From: Obelidium mucronatum
Taxonomy: Eukaryota > Chytridiomycota > Chytridiomycetes > Chytridiales > Chytriomycetaceae
Direction of reading: 5' to 3'
Assembly (NCBI GenBank): GCA_025765595.1
Contig: JAIVFH010000137.1
Location: 1 to 64,000 of the forward strand
Length of the DNA: 64,000 nucleotides
The notes below the pieces were generated by a model that made no database searches, was not told the origin of the DNA, and saw only the letters and a list, made by a program, of their open reading frames with translations. This document shows, in pieces, positions 1-10,952 of the stretch (positions within the stretch are counted from its first letter, which is position 1; every line of letters begins with the position of its first letter). Both the position numbers and the translations under genes were made by a program.

Positions 1-2
1 TC

Positions 3-269
3 CGTCGACGTTGCTACTCTGGTGATCATCTGTGTCTCTGGCAGCCGCCGCTGGTTTTCAAGTCTACTGTGCTGTTCTGGGATGAGGAAGACGTCGATCC
101 GCTGCCTGATGACCCGATCTTTGCTGACGTCCTTGCCGGTGTTATCGAGGATCCATTCCAGTCGCTGATTAACGTTTCCGAGTCTTGTATTCTGCAACAA
201 GTTGACTCTGCCATGGACTTGGAATCTGGTGCTGCTGCTATTCTCTCCGCGTCAGGGGGCGACGCGTAG
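3..269 (+). CDS. 3' end of an unrecognised gene, cut by the window edge
   Basis: A reading frame is open from the first bases of the window to a TAG at 267-269, giving the last 88 or so residues of a protein. The tail is acidic at first (WDEEDVDPLPDD) and then small-residue rich (ESGAAAILSASGGDA). There is no ATG near the edge, so the start must lie upstream of the window or in an earlier exon. I recognise no domain. It could be the end of a host gene or of a mobile element ORF. The repeat array that follows makes the second option worth keeping, but nothing in the residues shows it. Confidence 0.4.
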   Translation, partial: RRRCYSGDHLCLWQPPLVFKSTVLFWDEEDVDPLPDDPIFADVLAGVIEDPFQSLINVSESCILQQVDSAMDLESGAAAILSASGGDA

Positions 270-472
270 CTACCGCTGGTTCAAAGGACTGTTACACCCT
301 TGCCGGAAGCGGTTTTATTATTAGTATTAGTTTACTTCCTTTCACATTTATTAAATTTCGTGATTTTTCCCCATTTCTTGTTTTTTCCCCTTGTTTGAAA
401 TTGCTTGGTTATTTGGGGTGGAATTTGGTGAATCCTATTTTCTCCATGCTTGGCTCCTTTTCTTTTTTTTTT

Positions 473-817
473 ATCCCAAAACTACCTGTTGTTAAAACTC
501 CCATCCTTCTCCTCTGTCGATTGTGACGCTATCAAATCGCTCTCATTAGGTTTGGGGTTTTGTTGGATGGTGTTTTGGGTTGTTGTGCCTTGCTGATTGG
601 TTGGAATGCTTTGAAGGTACTACCACCGCTTCCTCGACCCTTGATTTGCCTTGCCGCGCGTGGAACGAATTATTGACGCGCTGTTTGAAGGTAGTTTTGA
701 ATGGGCCTGGTGGGAATTGTTGTCTTATGGTGGTTTAGGTACTTTGAATCGTTGGTGGCTTGTGCTTGGCTTGACTTGGGTTCTGACACTTGTTTATCCT
801 TGTCTTTGAACCTAAAG
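473..817 (+). repeat. Repeat blocks A, B and C, first copy, with spacers
   Basis: Three unique blocks occur in order: A (473-549, 77 bp), B (617-690, 74 bp) and C (739-817, 79 bp). They are separated by spacers of 67 bp (550-616) and 48 bp (691-738). Both spacers begin GT and end AG, and each block also ends in AG and is followed by GT. The arrangement therefore looks like three exons with two introns on the plus strand, although the donor sites (GTTTGG, GTAGTT) are weak. The same blocks recur downstream without spacers. Confidence 0.85.
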
Positions 818-841
818 GTATCCTTTCTTATTGTTTAATAA

Positions 842-1145
842 ATCCCAAAACTACCTGTTGTTAAAACTCCCATCCTTCTCCTCTGTCGATTGTGACGCTA
901 TCAAATCGCTCTCATTAGGTACTACCACCGCTTCCTCGACCCTTGATTTGCCTTGCCGCGCGTGGAACGAATTATTGACGCGCTGTTTGAAGGTACTTTG
1001 AATCGTTGGTGGCTTGTGCTTGGCTTGACTTGGGTTCTGACACTTGTTTATCCTTGTCTTTGAACCTAAAGGTACTACCACCGCTTCCTCGACCCTTGAT
1101 TTGCCTTGCCGCGCGTGGAACGAATTATTGACGCGCTGTTTGAAG
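842..1145 (+). repeat. Second copy: blocks A-B-C-B joined without spacers
   Basis: Block A (842-918), B (919-992), C (993-1071) and a further B (1072-1145) lie head to tail. By eye they are identical to the first copy, and the junctions fall exactly where the 67-bp and 48-bp GT...AG spacers are missing. Block B is therefore present three times in the window and A and C twice. Every junction reads AG|GT, so a copy of spliced RNA and recombination between AGGT microhomologies both fit. Confidence 0.85.
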
Positions 1146-1298
1146 GTTTAATTAGGATTTGTCGACCGCCCATAATTCAGCACCGGCCGCTTGTCGTCAC
1201 ACACGCTGTCGGAATACTGTCGTAGTCGAACCATCTATTCTTCTACACACACACACACATCTATCATCTATCCTGTGCAACGGCAGCGACGAAGACTC

Positions 1299-4041
1299 TT
1301 AATCTAATTCGAATCGGAGCCTTCGTATCTTGTTTCGGTTGTACTTGTAACAACCAACAACCCAAAGACAGATACATTGCTTGAACGACCGAAAGTTGTC
1401 AGCTCCATCAGCTCCAATAATATTCGCGAGAAAACAAAAGACAACGGAAAGCAAGACCATGAGTGTCGACTCATTGTAGAATGAGTTAATGTTGTACGTC
1501 AATATCCCGACTGCTGCTAATCCCACAAGAAGAAGAGAACTCATTCCCAATACAGCCGAAAACAAGGTATTGCTTGTGTATGAAGAGTTTCTATGGATGA
1601 TGCATTCGTACAGAACATATTCTTTGAATTGGTGGGGCTCCACCAACAAATCTGTGAAATGCGTCCAGAACGAAAGCAGCACAATTATCAAGCCCACAAA
1701 AATCCAGCTTCCAAGAACTGAGTATCTGCTAGTTTTTTTTCATTGCAGAGCCTTGACTTGACTTTGCAGAAGTAAACAGCATAAATCAAGACGTTTTTCA
1801 TAATCAATGGCTGCAATTAGCAATGCAAAGCCAGTAAATCCCAGCCAAATGCGAATGTAACAATTCTTGACAGTTGCTTTCTCAAGGAAATAAACCAGAG
1901 AAGTATTAATCAAAGTCGTCCCCAAGAGAGAGGTTGCGGTATGTGAAGAATGAAGTGTCCTGACAATCGCTCGTTCACGATTTAGAATGATAAACAAAGC
2001 TGCTGCACAAATAAGCAAGTATCCTGCTATAATAATGATCCAAATAAGTTTTCCCTGAGTATTCTCCCACACTGGGGAAAAAAGGTGTGGGTCCATCTCG
2101 TGGTGGGTGGGAAACCCCTAAAATTTATTCACAGTGAGATCCTCATTAATTTTCTCAATGTGAATATTTACCTCCTTTGAAAATGGGGATCCCATTGGGA
2201 ATGTATCGATGAGTGAACTTGTCGATTTCCGCAAACGCCAACTGGTTCATGTCGACCCAAAAAGATTCATTCAAAGCAATAAAGATTGTATTCGCAGCAA
2301 TATCTCCAGTTGAGTCCAGCTTCATTGGATTCAAGAGAGATCCATTGAACCCTGCAATGCATTCAGACCCAAAAATAAAAAAGGCAGACCCTTAAGTTTT
2401 GAGTTACCTGTGTCCGAAAATGTCGAAAATGAGAGGTAGTCTTGAAGCAGTCCTTTGCGACAGAGTTTGTGCCGACATTTGTGAATGGGTTCGCAGCAGC
2501 TATAAAGAAAAAAGAAAATCAATCAAGGACTCAACTAATCAAGAGACTTCTACCTTATCAAGACCGTGCAGAAGAGTTCCTGCGCAGTCATAAGTTCCTG
2601 CATTTGTCCACGTCAAATAATCGATCTGGTAGCGTAATGGATCTTTTTCGAATAAATCTGCCCACTTTGCTTGAATAGAAATAAAGTTTGGATCCGTTGG
2701 CGGCTGATTCTTTGGAGCTGGCCAAACCATCCCAACAATCTTTTCCAGACGATCGTCAGCGCCACTCCCTAACACATGAATTTCAATCAGAAGCGTAGCA
2801 ATAGGTGTATCTCCTCTCTACCGCTATAATCTGGTGGATATGGAGGCTGCGTCACGATCCATAAGTGCTCTGGATTAAGGAGTCCGACTTTTTCCGCCTC
2901 TTCGACTAAATAATACGAGCTCGACCATGCTTGTGCACATAGAATTATATATCTGAAAGATGAATCTGTAAATGTCGTCTCCTCTTTCTAATGCAATCAA
3001 CCTGGCATCGACAAGTCGGAACTCGTTCAAAATATCATGAAAATCATTGTCAGATCGCAGACCATGATAGTGCCGGCTGGAGAGAATCAGAATGTTTGCA
3101 GCAAAGAGACTTCTCTTGATGTCCATACATGCTGATTCGGCCGAGAAAACGGCTCAATTTTTTTAACATGAGTCACTACTCAGATTTCAAGTCACCTCCA
3201 GTGCTTTGAATTTCATCTGCATCGTAAACCATCGCGACTCGCCCAACGTTCCAGTGGTTCAGAAGAATCGCAATATCGTCTCCCCATTTGTTGGAAAATG
3301 TGACCCGAAAAAAGTACGGGTAGTTGTCCTTATCTGAAAGCGCTGGCAAGTTCTGAGTGCCCCCACACATTGGAATCTGGGCATTATTGTTCTCAGGAAG
3401 ATCCTTCCAAGCCATAAAAGTCACTCGTGCTCACCTTGAATTGCGAGAGGATTCCGGCTGTAATCCTTAAATAATTATTACTCATCGTTATTGCAACTTA
3501 AGTAACCAGATATTTCCTACATTGTACTTTGATCAGCCACGTCACCCACAGCTCCAATAATATCTAATATAAAAAAAACAATATTCTGAATCAGTTGCAA
3601 GAACCAATGTCTTGACATGTGTACTCAACTGTGGTTCGTGGCAAGCTCCAACGCAACTGGAGCCGCACCTCCTATTCCAGCACCTGGTAAAGACTGCTGA
3701 TTCCATCCTTGAACACGTAGAATATTCACCATCGTGTCAGGCAGAATATCCACGCGATTGTTGACTTCCTGGACAGCCATTTCCGCTCCCGAGTCCATCT
3801 GTCTCATCCAACTGCAAAACATACATTGATCATACTCGTCCTGTGTGGTAAAGTTCCAAAAAGACCGATATGGGAAGATGAACGCGATGGTTATGTTTGT
3901 CTTTTGTTTGGACGGGATGGTTGAGGTTCCAGGATAGAACCCAATAATGGGATCCACAAACGTCTGGCAAAGAGCAGGATATGCCGCCAGTAGCAATGAT
4001 AGCGTCCAATAGAGGGTGCTACCTTTGATTTTGTGTTCCAT
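1299..4041 (-). CDS. Class C (GABA-B-type) GPCR 1, truncated in the last helix
   Basis: This is a multi-exon receptor. The first exon (4041 downward) encodes a signal peptide ending near ALCQ, then a Venus-flytrap ligand domain of the GABA-B/ANF-receptor type with motifs GFYPGTS, CGGTQNLPALSD and PYFFRV. Later exons carry the lobe-2 motif QPPYPPDY and a conserved TNAGTYDC segment, then the 7TM module (about 2096-1299) with the family pattern of an aromatic-rich TM3 preceded by a conserved Cys. The last helix begins normally (QCICLWVVG) but turns into a basic stretch and stops at 1299. The conserved Pro and the cytoplasmic tail domain of the neighbouring receptors are missing. It is probably a degraded or variant receptor at the head of a tandem array. 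The ligand is unknown. Confidence 0.82.
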
Positions 4042-4263
4042 GAATCTTTTGGGGAGTGGACGATCTCTTTTGGGATACGGTGGATTTACACTTTTATTTC
4101 AGTATTCATATTTGTAAACAAGTGATTAACACAAGAACAAGATGTTTAGGCTTTTTCAAGTTCGGGTTTTCAAGCAATGTAAGGGTGCAACTTGAAGTTG
4201 GCCAAGGGAACAATAAAATCCAAATCCAGCTAAATCTAATGCTTCATTTGCATTTTTGACAGT
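4042..4263. other. Intergenic gap between receptors 1 and 2
   Basis: About 220 bp lie between the start codon of receptor 1 and the stop codon of receptor 2. The gap must hold the 3' flank of one and the promoter of the other. I see no repeat and no clear TATA element. Confidence 0.5.
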
Positions 4264-7200
4264 TTAGTCCACAACTCCATCTTTTGGACATGATATCGCA
4301 CGGTAAAACTCCAGTGCTTCGGGCTCGCTGGCAAACTCTGCTTCCATTGAACTTACTCGAAAAAGCCAGCTTTGATTCATCTTCACTTGGCTTGCAAAAA
4401 CAATGGTTACAAGTTTGCCAAAAATTGTCGAACTGGCATTCACATCCAGCGAAAATGCGCAGTGAATTTCGTTGAGTGAGACCAACTCAATCCAGAATTT
4501 TTTGTTGAGCTCGCAAGTCACACCACCATATACTTGGATCCAGTCAGACCAATAACATAAATTCCACAGCTGGTATTTTAACCTGTAAGTCCACCCTGAT
4601 ATCTGCAAGATGATTTTGAGAAAACACTGAAGGGTGCAGCAGTATAATGAAAAAAATAACCAACCAGCCCATGAACACGAACAACAGTTTGCGGATCCTG
4701 TTGATACGGATTAATCGAACTAAAACAGCTTCTGGATCTCTGAGAAATGCTCCTTGAAAGCCTCCTCAATGACCTGCTTGAAAACTGAGATGTGGTATGT
4801 AGTTTCGGCGAAGCCTGCCCTGTTGCAAGACTGTGTTTTGAAGGAGACTTCTTGGTATAAAGAAGATTCCGTATATTTAGCCTGTCACTTTGATAAAAGA
4901 GCTGAATTACACGCGGGCCAATTCTCAAGACTGGGATGCTCATTGCTGCCAGCCACAAGACCGTTACTTGTTTCATGGCAAAATATTTATCGAATGAAAT
5001 CGATAAATCAACTGTCGCTGCCAAAAGAAACAGCGGTATGCAGAAGGAAAATTATGAGGTTTCGTTGTAAACTGGGCGAACATGGCGATTCAAGAACGCC
5101 ATAATTCCAAGACCGACAAGAAGTAGTGCATTATATGAGTATAAAGCATACATTGCTCGTCCTGTATGAGTTGAAATCGCCAGTGAAGAGCATTCGTATA
5201 ATATATATTGGCTGGATGTGACGGCAATTGGTCGAAACTCGTTGTAGAATGACCAATACGCGAGAATCCCACAGTTTCCTGCAGCTATTGCAAAGTTGCA
5301 GAGAAAGAGACGTTGATCGCATCGCCTCAAGGCACCCTTTTGCACAGTCCGCTTTGAATAGACAATGAAGATCAATACACCCCTCAAAAACATTGGGCCA
5401 ATCAAAAGTGAAATTCCAGTCCATGTGACCCATCTTCTGAAGTAACACAGTTTTGCTGTTGGGATGACCAAGTAACATATAAAGCTGGAGAGGATGCAGA
5501 TGGACCCAACAAGTGAAATAGCAGTGTGGCCCACATGCAGGGTTCGTATCTCCATTGTTTTAGAACTCCGAATTAATACCCAAAATAATACAGTGCATGT
5601 GATGTATCCAAAGGATAATAGCAAAACAATGAATTTCCCTTGATAATTGTGAATGGAAGGCAGGAACAAGGGCAGCACAATAGCACCATCATTTGGGAGC
5701 ACTTCAACACGTCTTTAATAAAAACAAACCACTCTAGAAAGAATTGAATACCTCCATTGATTCTCGGATCTCCATACAACAACAACTCCCTAGAAAATTT
5801 GTCGATTTCGGCAAACGGAGCTTGACCTCCATCAACCCAAAACGACCGATTAAATGAAATGAAAATCGTGTTGGCTGCCAAATCTCCTGCTGAATCAAGT
5901 TTCATAGGATTCAACAGCGTTCCTTTGAATCCTAGAATGAATTCCAACATAAGCTATAGATTAAAAGAAAAAAGTCATTTATCAAACCAGTGTTTGAAAA
6001 CGTCGGAACACTCAAGTACTCTTGTAGCTGGTGCGAAGCTAGCATAGCTGGTGTTAAAGACGTATTCGTACGAAGGACCTGTGAATCAATCTGCTAAGGA
6101 AAATAATGTATAGTTTTTTCTTCTTCCTGCCTTATCAATGCCATGTAGCATTGTTCCTGAACAGTCGTAAGTTCCAGCATTCGTCCACGTCAAATGCCCC
6201 ACCTGATACTTCAACGCATCACCTTCGTATAATTTTCTCCACTTGTTTTGTACAGTCATGAAATTTGGATCTTCGGGTGGTGCATTTTTTGGAGTTGGCC
6301 AAATCATTCCAACCAACTTGTCAAGTCGTGAGTCGGGTCCTCTTCCTTGCAGATGTGGAAGATAGATTTAGCCAAAAGAAACAATTGTTATAGTAAATAC
6401 AAGAAAGAAAGTACCGCCGTAATCAGGAGGATACGGTGGCTGTGTCACAACCCACACATGTTCAGAATTTATCAAACCTGCTTTCTCCGCCTCATCAACC
6501 AAATAATACGAGTTCGACCATGCTTGCGCACATAGAATTATATATCTGCATAGAAATCTGAATTAAGTTGCCCCTTTTCAAGTATAGTTCACCTAGCATC
6601 AACAAGAAGGAATTCATTCACAATATTCCGAAAGTCGTTGTCAGATCGCAGACCATGATAGCGCCGGCTAGATAGAATAACAATATTCGCAGCAAAAAGA
6701 CTTCCTTTGATATCCATACACGCTGATTGGTGGAGATATGGTTGAGTTTTAATCAAAGGCAGGCAGATTCAACTGACCGCCTGCACTTTCAATTTCGTCT
6801 GCATCGTAGACCATCGCGACCCGGCCGACTTTCCAGTGCTTCAAAAGAATCGCTATGTCGTTTCCCCACTTATTGGAAAACGTGACCCGAAAAAAGTATG
6901 GGTAGTTGTCCTTGTCTGAAAGCGCGGGTAAGTTTTGGGTGCCCCCACACATCGGAATCTGCCCAATAAACATAGTTTTTTTCTCAGGAGCTTTATCGCG
7001 AATAATGCCAACTCATTTTTTTTTTTCATTACCTTGAACTGCGAAAGAATTCCAGCCGTAATCCTAATGAAAACTTAGTTTTTGAGTAATGGTTTGAGTG
7101 TTTTCTTCCCCCGAAGTCCTACATTGTACTCTGATCGGCTACGTCACCTACAGCTCCAACGATATCTAATAGAATCAAATACTCCGGTTTAGGGACAGGA

Positions 7201-7627
7201 ACCGATGTCTCGGCATATGTACTCAACTGTGGTTCGTGGCAAGCTCCAACGCAACTGGAGCTGCACCTCCAATGCCAGCACCCGGTAAAGACTGCTGATT
7301 CCATCCTTGAACACGTAGAATATTGACCATCGTGTCAGGCAGAATATCGACGCGATTGTTGACTTCCTGAACAGCCATTTCCGCTCCAGAGTCCATCTGT
7401 CTCATCCAACTGCAAAACATACATTGATCATACTCTTCCTGTGTGGCAAAATTCCAAAACGATCGATACGGGAAGATGAACGCGATGGTTATGTTTGTCT
7501 TATGTTTTGATGGGATGGTTGAGGTTCCAGGATAGAACCCAATGATGGGATCCACAAACGTCTGGCACAGAGCAGGATACGTCGCCAGTAAGATTATGAA
7601 GAGTGGTGTCGTTTTCTTTAACCGCAT
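4264..7627 (-). CDS. Class C (GABA-B-type) GPCR 2
   Basis: This is a complete receptor in tandem with receptor 1. The start at 7627 gives a signal peptide followed by the same Venus-flytrap domain. Exon 1 differs from that of receptor 1 at only 3 of about 111 mature residues. The 7TM module (about 5702-4578) contains RTLHVGHT in the first loop and RRWVTWTG in TM3, and TM7 ends with the full IPVLRIGPR motif. A basic, Ser-rich linker follows, with RSLRRLSRS and other possible kinase sites. The last exon (4608-4264) encodes the cytoplasmic domain of about 100 residues shared by receptors 3, 4 and 5, containing CELNKKFWIELVSL. The 7TM part resembles receptor 4 more than receptor 1. Confidence 0.88.
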
Positions 7628-7736
7628 CGGGTTGCGTTTTGCAGATCTGGAATAGAGGTCCTGGTCAAAAATTCCCTTATATAAAATAAATATAATGTAA
7701 TATATTATAGAATACTATAGTTGTTTATTCCTCCAG

Positions 7737-10700
7737 TCAAGTGTACAATATATCGGATAGGTTTGTTTTGAAGCTATTCGCCAATTGGTCTGTTTCAAAT
7801 TCAAATTGAATACTATACCCTTGGAGGCCCTCAACACCAGACGCGATAAAGAACACTTGGTTTCCCGAATTCTTCACTTGAAGTTTTGAAGTTTCCATCA
7901 ATACAAAGCACTCGACTTGCAAGTTGGGTCGAAGCAAAAGCCATCTGCGCTGGTGAAAGCGACAAATAACAACCGTCTGAATTGCTTTCCATTCACTTTC
8001 GGTGTTAAGAATGCCGTTAAAAAGTGGGCGATATATTTTATAACTAGCTCTTGCATTCTGCGAACATGCGGATTTAAACTTTAAGAAAAGAAAAGAAGAG
8101 AAGGGAAGTAAAAACTCACAATAGCAGTGCAGAAAGAAGATGTTGGAACTTTCTTTGCGATTTTTGAAGGCTCGCCGTTATTTGGAAGAGCATATCCGGA
8201 ACTGGAGGATCCACCAGTCTCCCTTTTCTTCAACGCCTGAAGACTCTTTGAAGTTATACCACTTCGAGATGACATGATTAAAGGTGAAAGCAACGAACGT
8301 TCGCCAAAATATTCCATTGCTTTAGGTAAAACAAACAAGAAAGGAGGCGCAATTGCAGTCATCCAAATACAGATACATTTTTGCAATGGCATGATTTCAG
8401 TGACAGGAAAATTTACCGACAACGTAATCGTAATAACGCAAATCAATCCAAGAGTTATTAGAGGCGATGACTCATTGTACTTTGGTGTCACGTTTTTGGA
8501 GAGAATGGCAACGACAAATAAGAAGAGAACAATTGTAAGATTGAGGGCCAAAATGACCTTGTTGAACAATTGGCTTCGCTGATTTATCGTGCATTCAATC
8601 ACAAAAATGCCGTTTACGTAATATTGCTTTGGCCTGTAATCGCCTTTTATTGACCATGCAGTCAAAACACCCTAAAACGTTGTTAGTCATGTTCATGTTG
8701 AAAAATAATATCCCCAACCGCTTGAATTAGCAAAATTCCGGCAGTGAAAGCATGCAACTGTAGAGTTATTCGTTTGAGAATACGTTTTATAGCTGATTTT
8801 GCACTGAATATTTTCCACATGAACCAGTTCTTGCAAATCAGAGGTATCACCATCAAATTAAAGCCAATATATAGAGTCCAGCTTCGAGAGTAGCATCGAA
8901 AGGATGTGGCTCGTTCAAGATAGAATATCATGGATGTGATCATTGCTATACTCCCCAGCAGTGATACAGTCATATGCCCAACGTTAAGAGGTTTTACGGC
9001 CGCATTTTTTCTACACTTGAAGACAAATACAGTCGAGAGCAAGCAAACTGCATATCCAACCATAGCGAGGACAATGATGGCTTGTCCTTGCGGTGTTTTT
9101 AAATCAATAATAATGATTGCGGCATGTGAGCTGGGTGGCCCATCATCAGGAGGAACAGAGCCGCCTCCGTAAAACATTGGAAGGGCCTTATATGGAATGT
9201 AATCCCCCTCTTCTCCGATATAAGCGAAAGGAACTTGCTGTGATATCCAATAAACTGATGATATCGTGATAATAGCAGTACTCGCCAAGGCATCTCCATT
9301 AGAATCAAGACGCATTGGATTAAGAGCGATTCCTCGATATCCTGTGCTTGAAAAGGCATCGTGTCTCAAAAGCGACTGTAACTTCCCTCCCCCCAAAGTA
9401 CCAGAGGAGCTATTCTGCTTCAAAAGAATCTTTTTTTGGAACGAAGCCATGCTTTAGAGCTGTTTCGAAGTGGTTTTCAGGAAAGCATAGGTCTGCAGTT
9501 TACCTGGTGGAATCCATGTAACATTGTACTAACACAATCAAATCCTCCAGTATTTGCCCAATTCCAGCCTGGAACTTGATATTTGTATTCATTTTTTTCG
9601 TATTGTGTTTTCCAGAACTGTTCCAAGGCAATGTAGTTTGGTTCTGTTGTGGGGCTGAAGTCAGGTAATGGTATAACAATTCCGGATAGAATTTCCAAAC
9701 GCGGATCTTCGGGTGAGCCTGAAAAGCACAAGGAATTAAAAGATAGTCATTTTGGGTCTTGGAATCGTTTAACTACCATCATAATCTTCTGGAATCGGAG
9801 GATTTGTGGCAAGCCAAACATGATTGGGCGAGACCAACCCTGTTTGATTCGCCCTTTCGAGAAGATTGTAGGAGTTGGACCAACTTTGGGCGCATAGAAT
9901 AATGTATCTATAGGTTTCTGGTGTTAAATCCAAGTCATCGGCAATGGCGTGCTGTGAAGTTACCGAGCATCCACTGCCTTGAATTCTTCAAGGATTGCAT
10001 CAAAGTCCGATTCGTGCATATAGTAACGATAATCTAAAACTATTACATTACTGCTGAAAAGAGCGTTTCGAATGTCCAGACAGCCTTGGGTACTTCGTTA
10101 ATAATCTCATAGTTCCACACATTCACTCATTCAACATACCGCCAATACTCTCTTTATCTGTGCCATCATAAACCATTGCCACGCGTTTGACGTTCCATTG
10201 CTTCAAGAGCAAATTGAAGGGTGATCCCCATTTGGCTGAAAATGTCACTCGGTAAAAGTATGGATAGTTTTGTTTGTCAGAGAGAGTCGGTAGATTTTGA
10301 TCTCCACCACACATGGGCATCTATGAAGAAAAATTATGAGCTTTGGAATGAAGTTGTTGAGTTGGAAGTTTGCACCTGTAACTGAGAGAAGATTCCAGCT
10401 GCGACTCTGTACCGCAAGCAAGATGGATGTCTCAGTGAAAACAATAGTTTATAATGGAAACTTACAGCGATATTGAGTCAACTGTTTTTGCGTAAACGCC
10501 AAGAACGTTGTGCGAATCAAAAACGGTTTCCATTGCAACAACAGCCATCCCCCCAAGTCCCATATCGCTGCCAATAGAATGATCCCAGTTATTGACCCGC
10601 AGAATATTGACAGTCGTTTTCGGAAGGATCTCTGGGTCGCTGTTGATGCGTATCACTGCAAGTTCAGCAGCAGCGTCCATCTGCATATACCAAGTCGCAT

Positions 10701-10920
10701 CGGGGTTATGATCAGTAGCATTTGGAATGTTCCAAAACGTTTGATAGGGTAGCATAAACGCGATGGTGATATTGTTTTGCTGTTTCAACGGTATGGGAGA
10801 CTCTTGAGGAAAGAAGCCAACAACTGGATCAATATAGTGCTGTGCGACCGCAAGCGAAGAAAGTACGCATAAGACCAGCATGAAGAAAGAGAGCATGGTT
10901 GTGAAACATCCTTTGTTCAT
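7737..10920 (-). CDS. Class C (GABA-B-type) GPCR 3
   Basis: The start ATG at 10920 (MNKGC) precedes a hydrophobic signal sequence ending near AVAQ. The ligand domain follows, with motifs GFFPQES, MPMCGGDQNLPTLSD and PYFYRVTF. The 7TM region (about 9200-8270) has KPLNVGHMTVSLLG between TM1 and TM2, and CYSRSWTLYIGFNL in TM3, the position of CQARTW in animal GABA-B receptors. After TM7 comes a Ser-rich linker. The last exons (about 8050-7737) encode the tail domain seen in receptors 2, 4 and 5, with RRWLLLRP and a final acidic-aromatic helix. The protein is more diverged from receptors 1 and 2 than they are from each other. It starts 32 bp from the divergent transporter gene. Confidence 0.87.
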
Positions 10921-10952
10921 TTGTCCAGTATTTATTGTTTGACAGGAATACA
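10921..10952. promoter_or_regulatory. 32-bp bidirectional gap between receptor 3 and a transporter
   Basis: The start codons of receptor 3 (minus, 10920) and the DASS-type transporter (plus, 10953) are only 32 bp apart, so their 5' untranslated regions must be extremely short or must overlap the opposite gene. The sequence is A/T-rich (TATTTATTG) and has no room for two separate core promoters. Confidence 0.5.

Larger units (their letters stand above)
270..1298. other. Gene-free stretch of about 1 kb holding a shuffled repeat array
   Basis: No convincing gene lies between the first frame and the 3' end of receptor 1. The stretch holds a T-rich segment (300-472), the A/B/C repeat blocks (473-1145) and a short (AC)n run at about 1245-1259. 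Reading frames that cross the blocks on the minus strand follow the repeat structure and carry no recognisable motif. Confidence 0.6.

Noticed and set aside
851..1081. Minus-strand frame of 76 codons across the repeat array
   Set aside because: It exists only because the repeat blocks are joined; it has no recognisable motif and lies opposite the strand on which the spacers look like introns.
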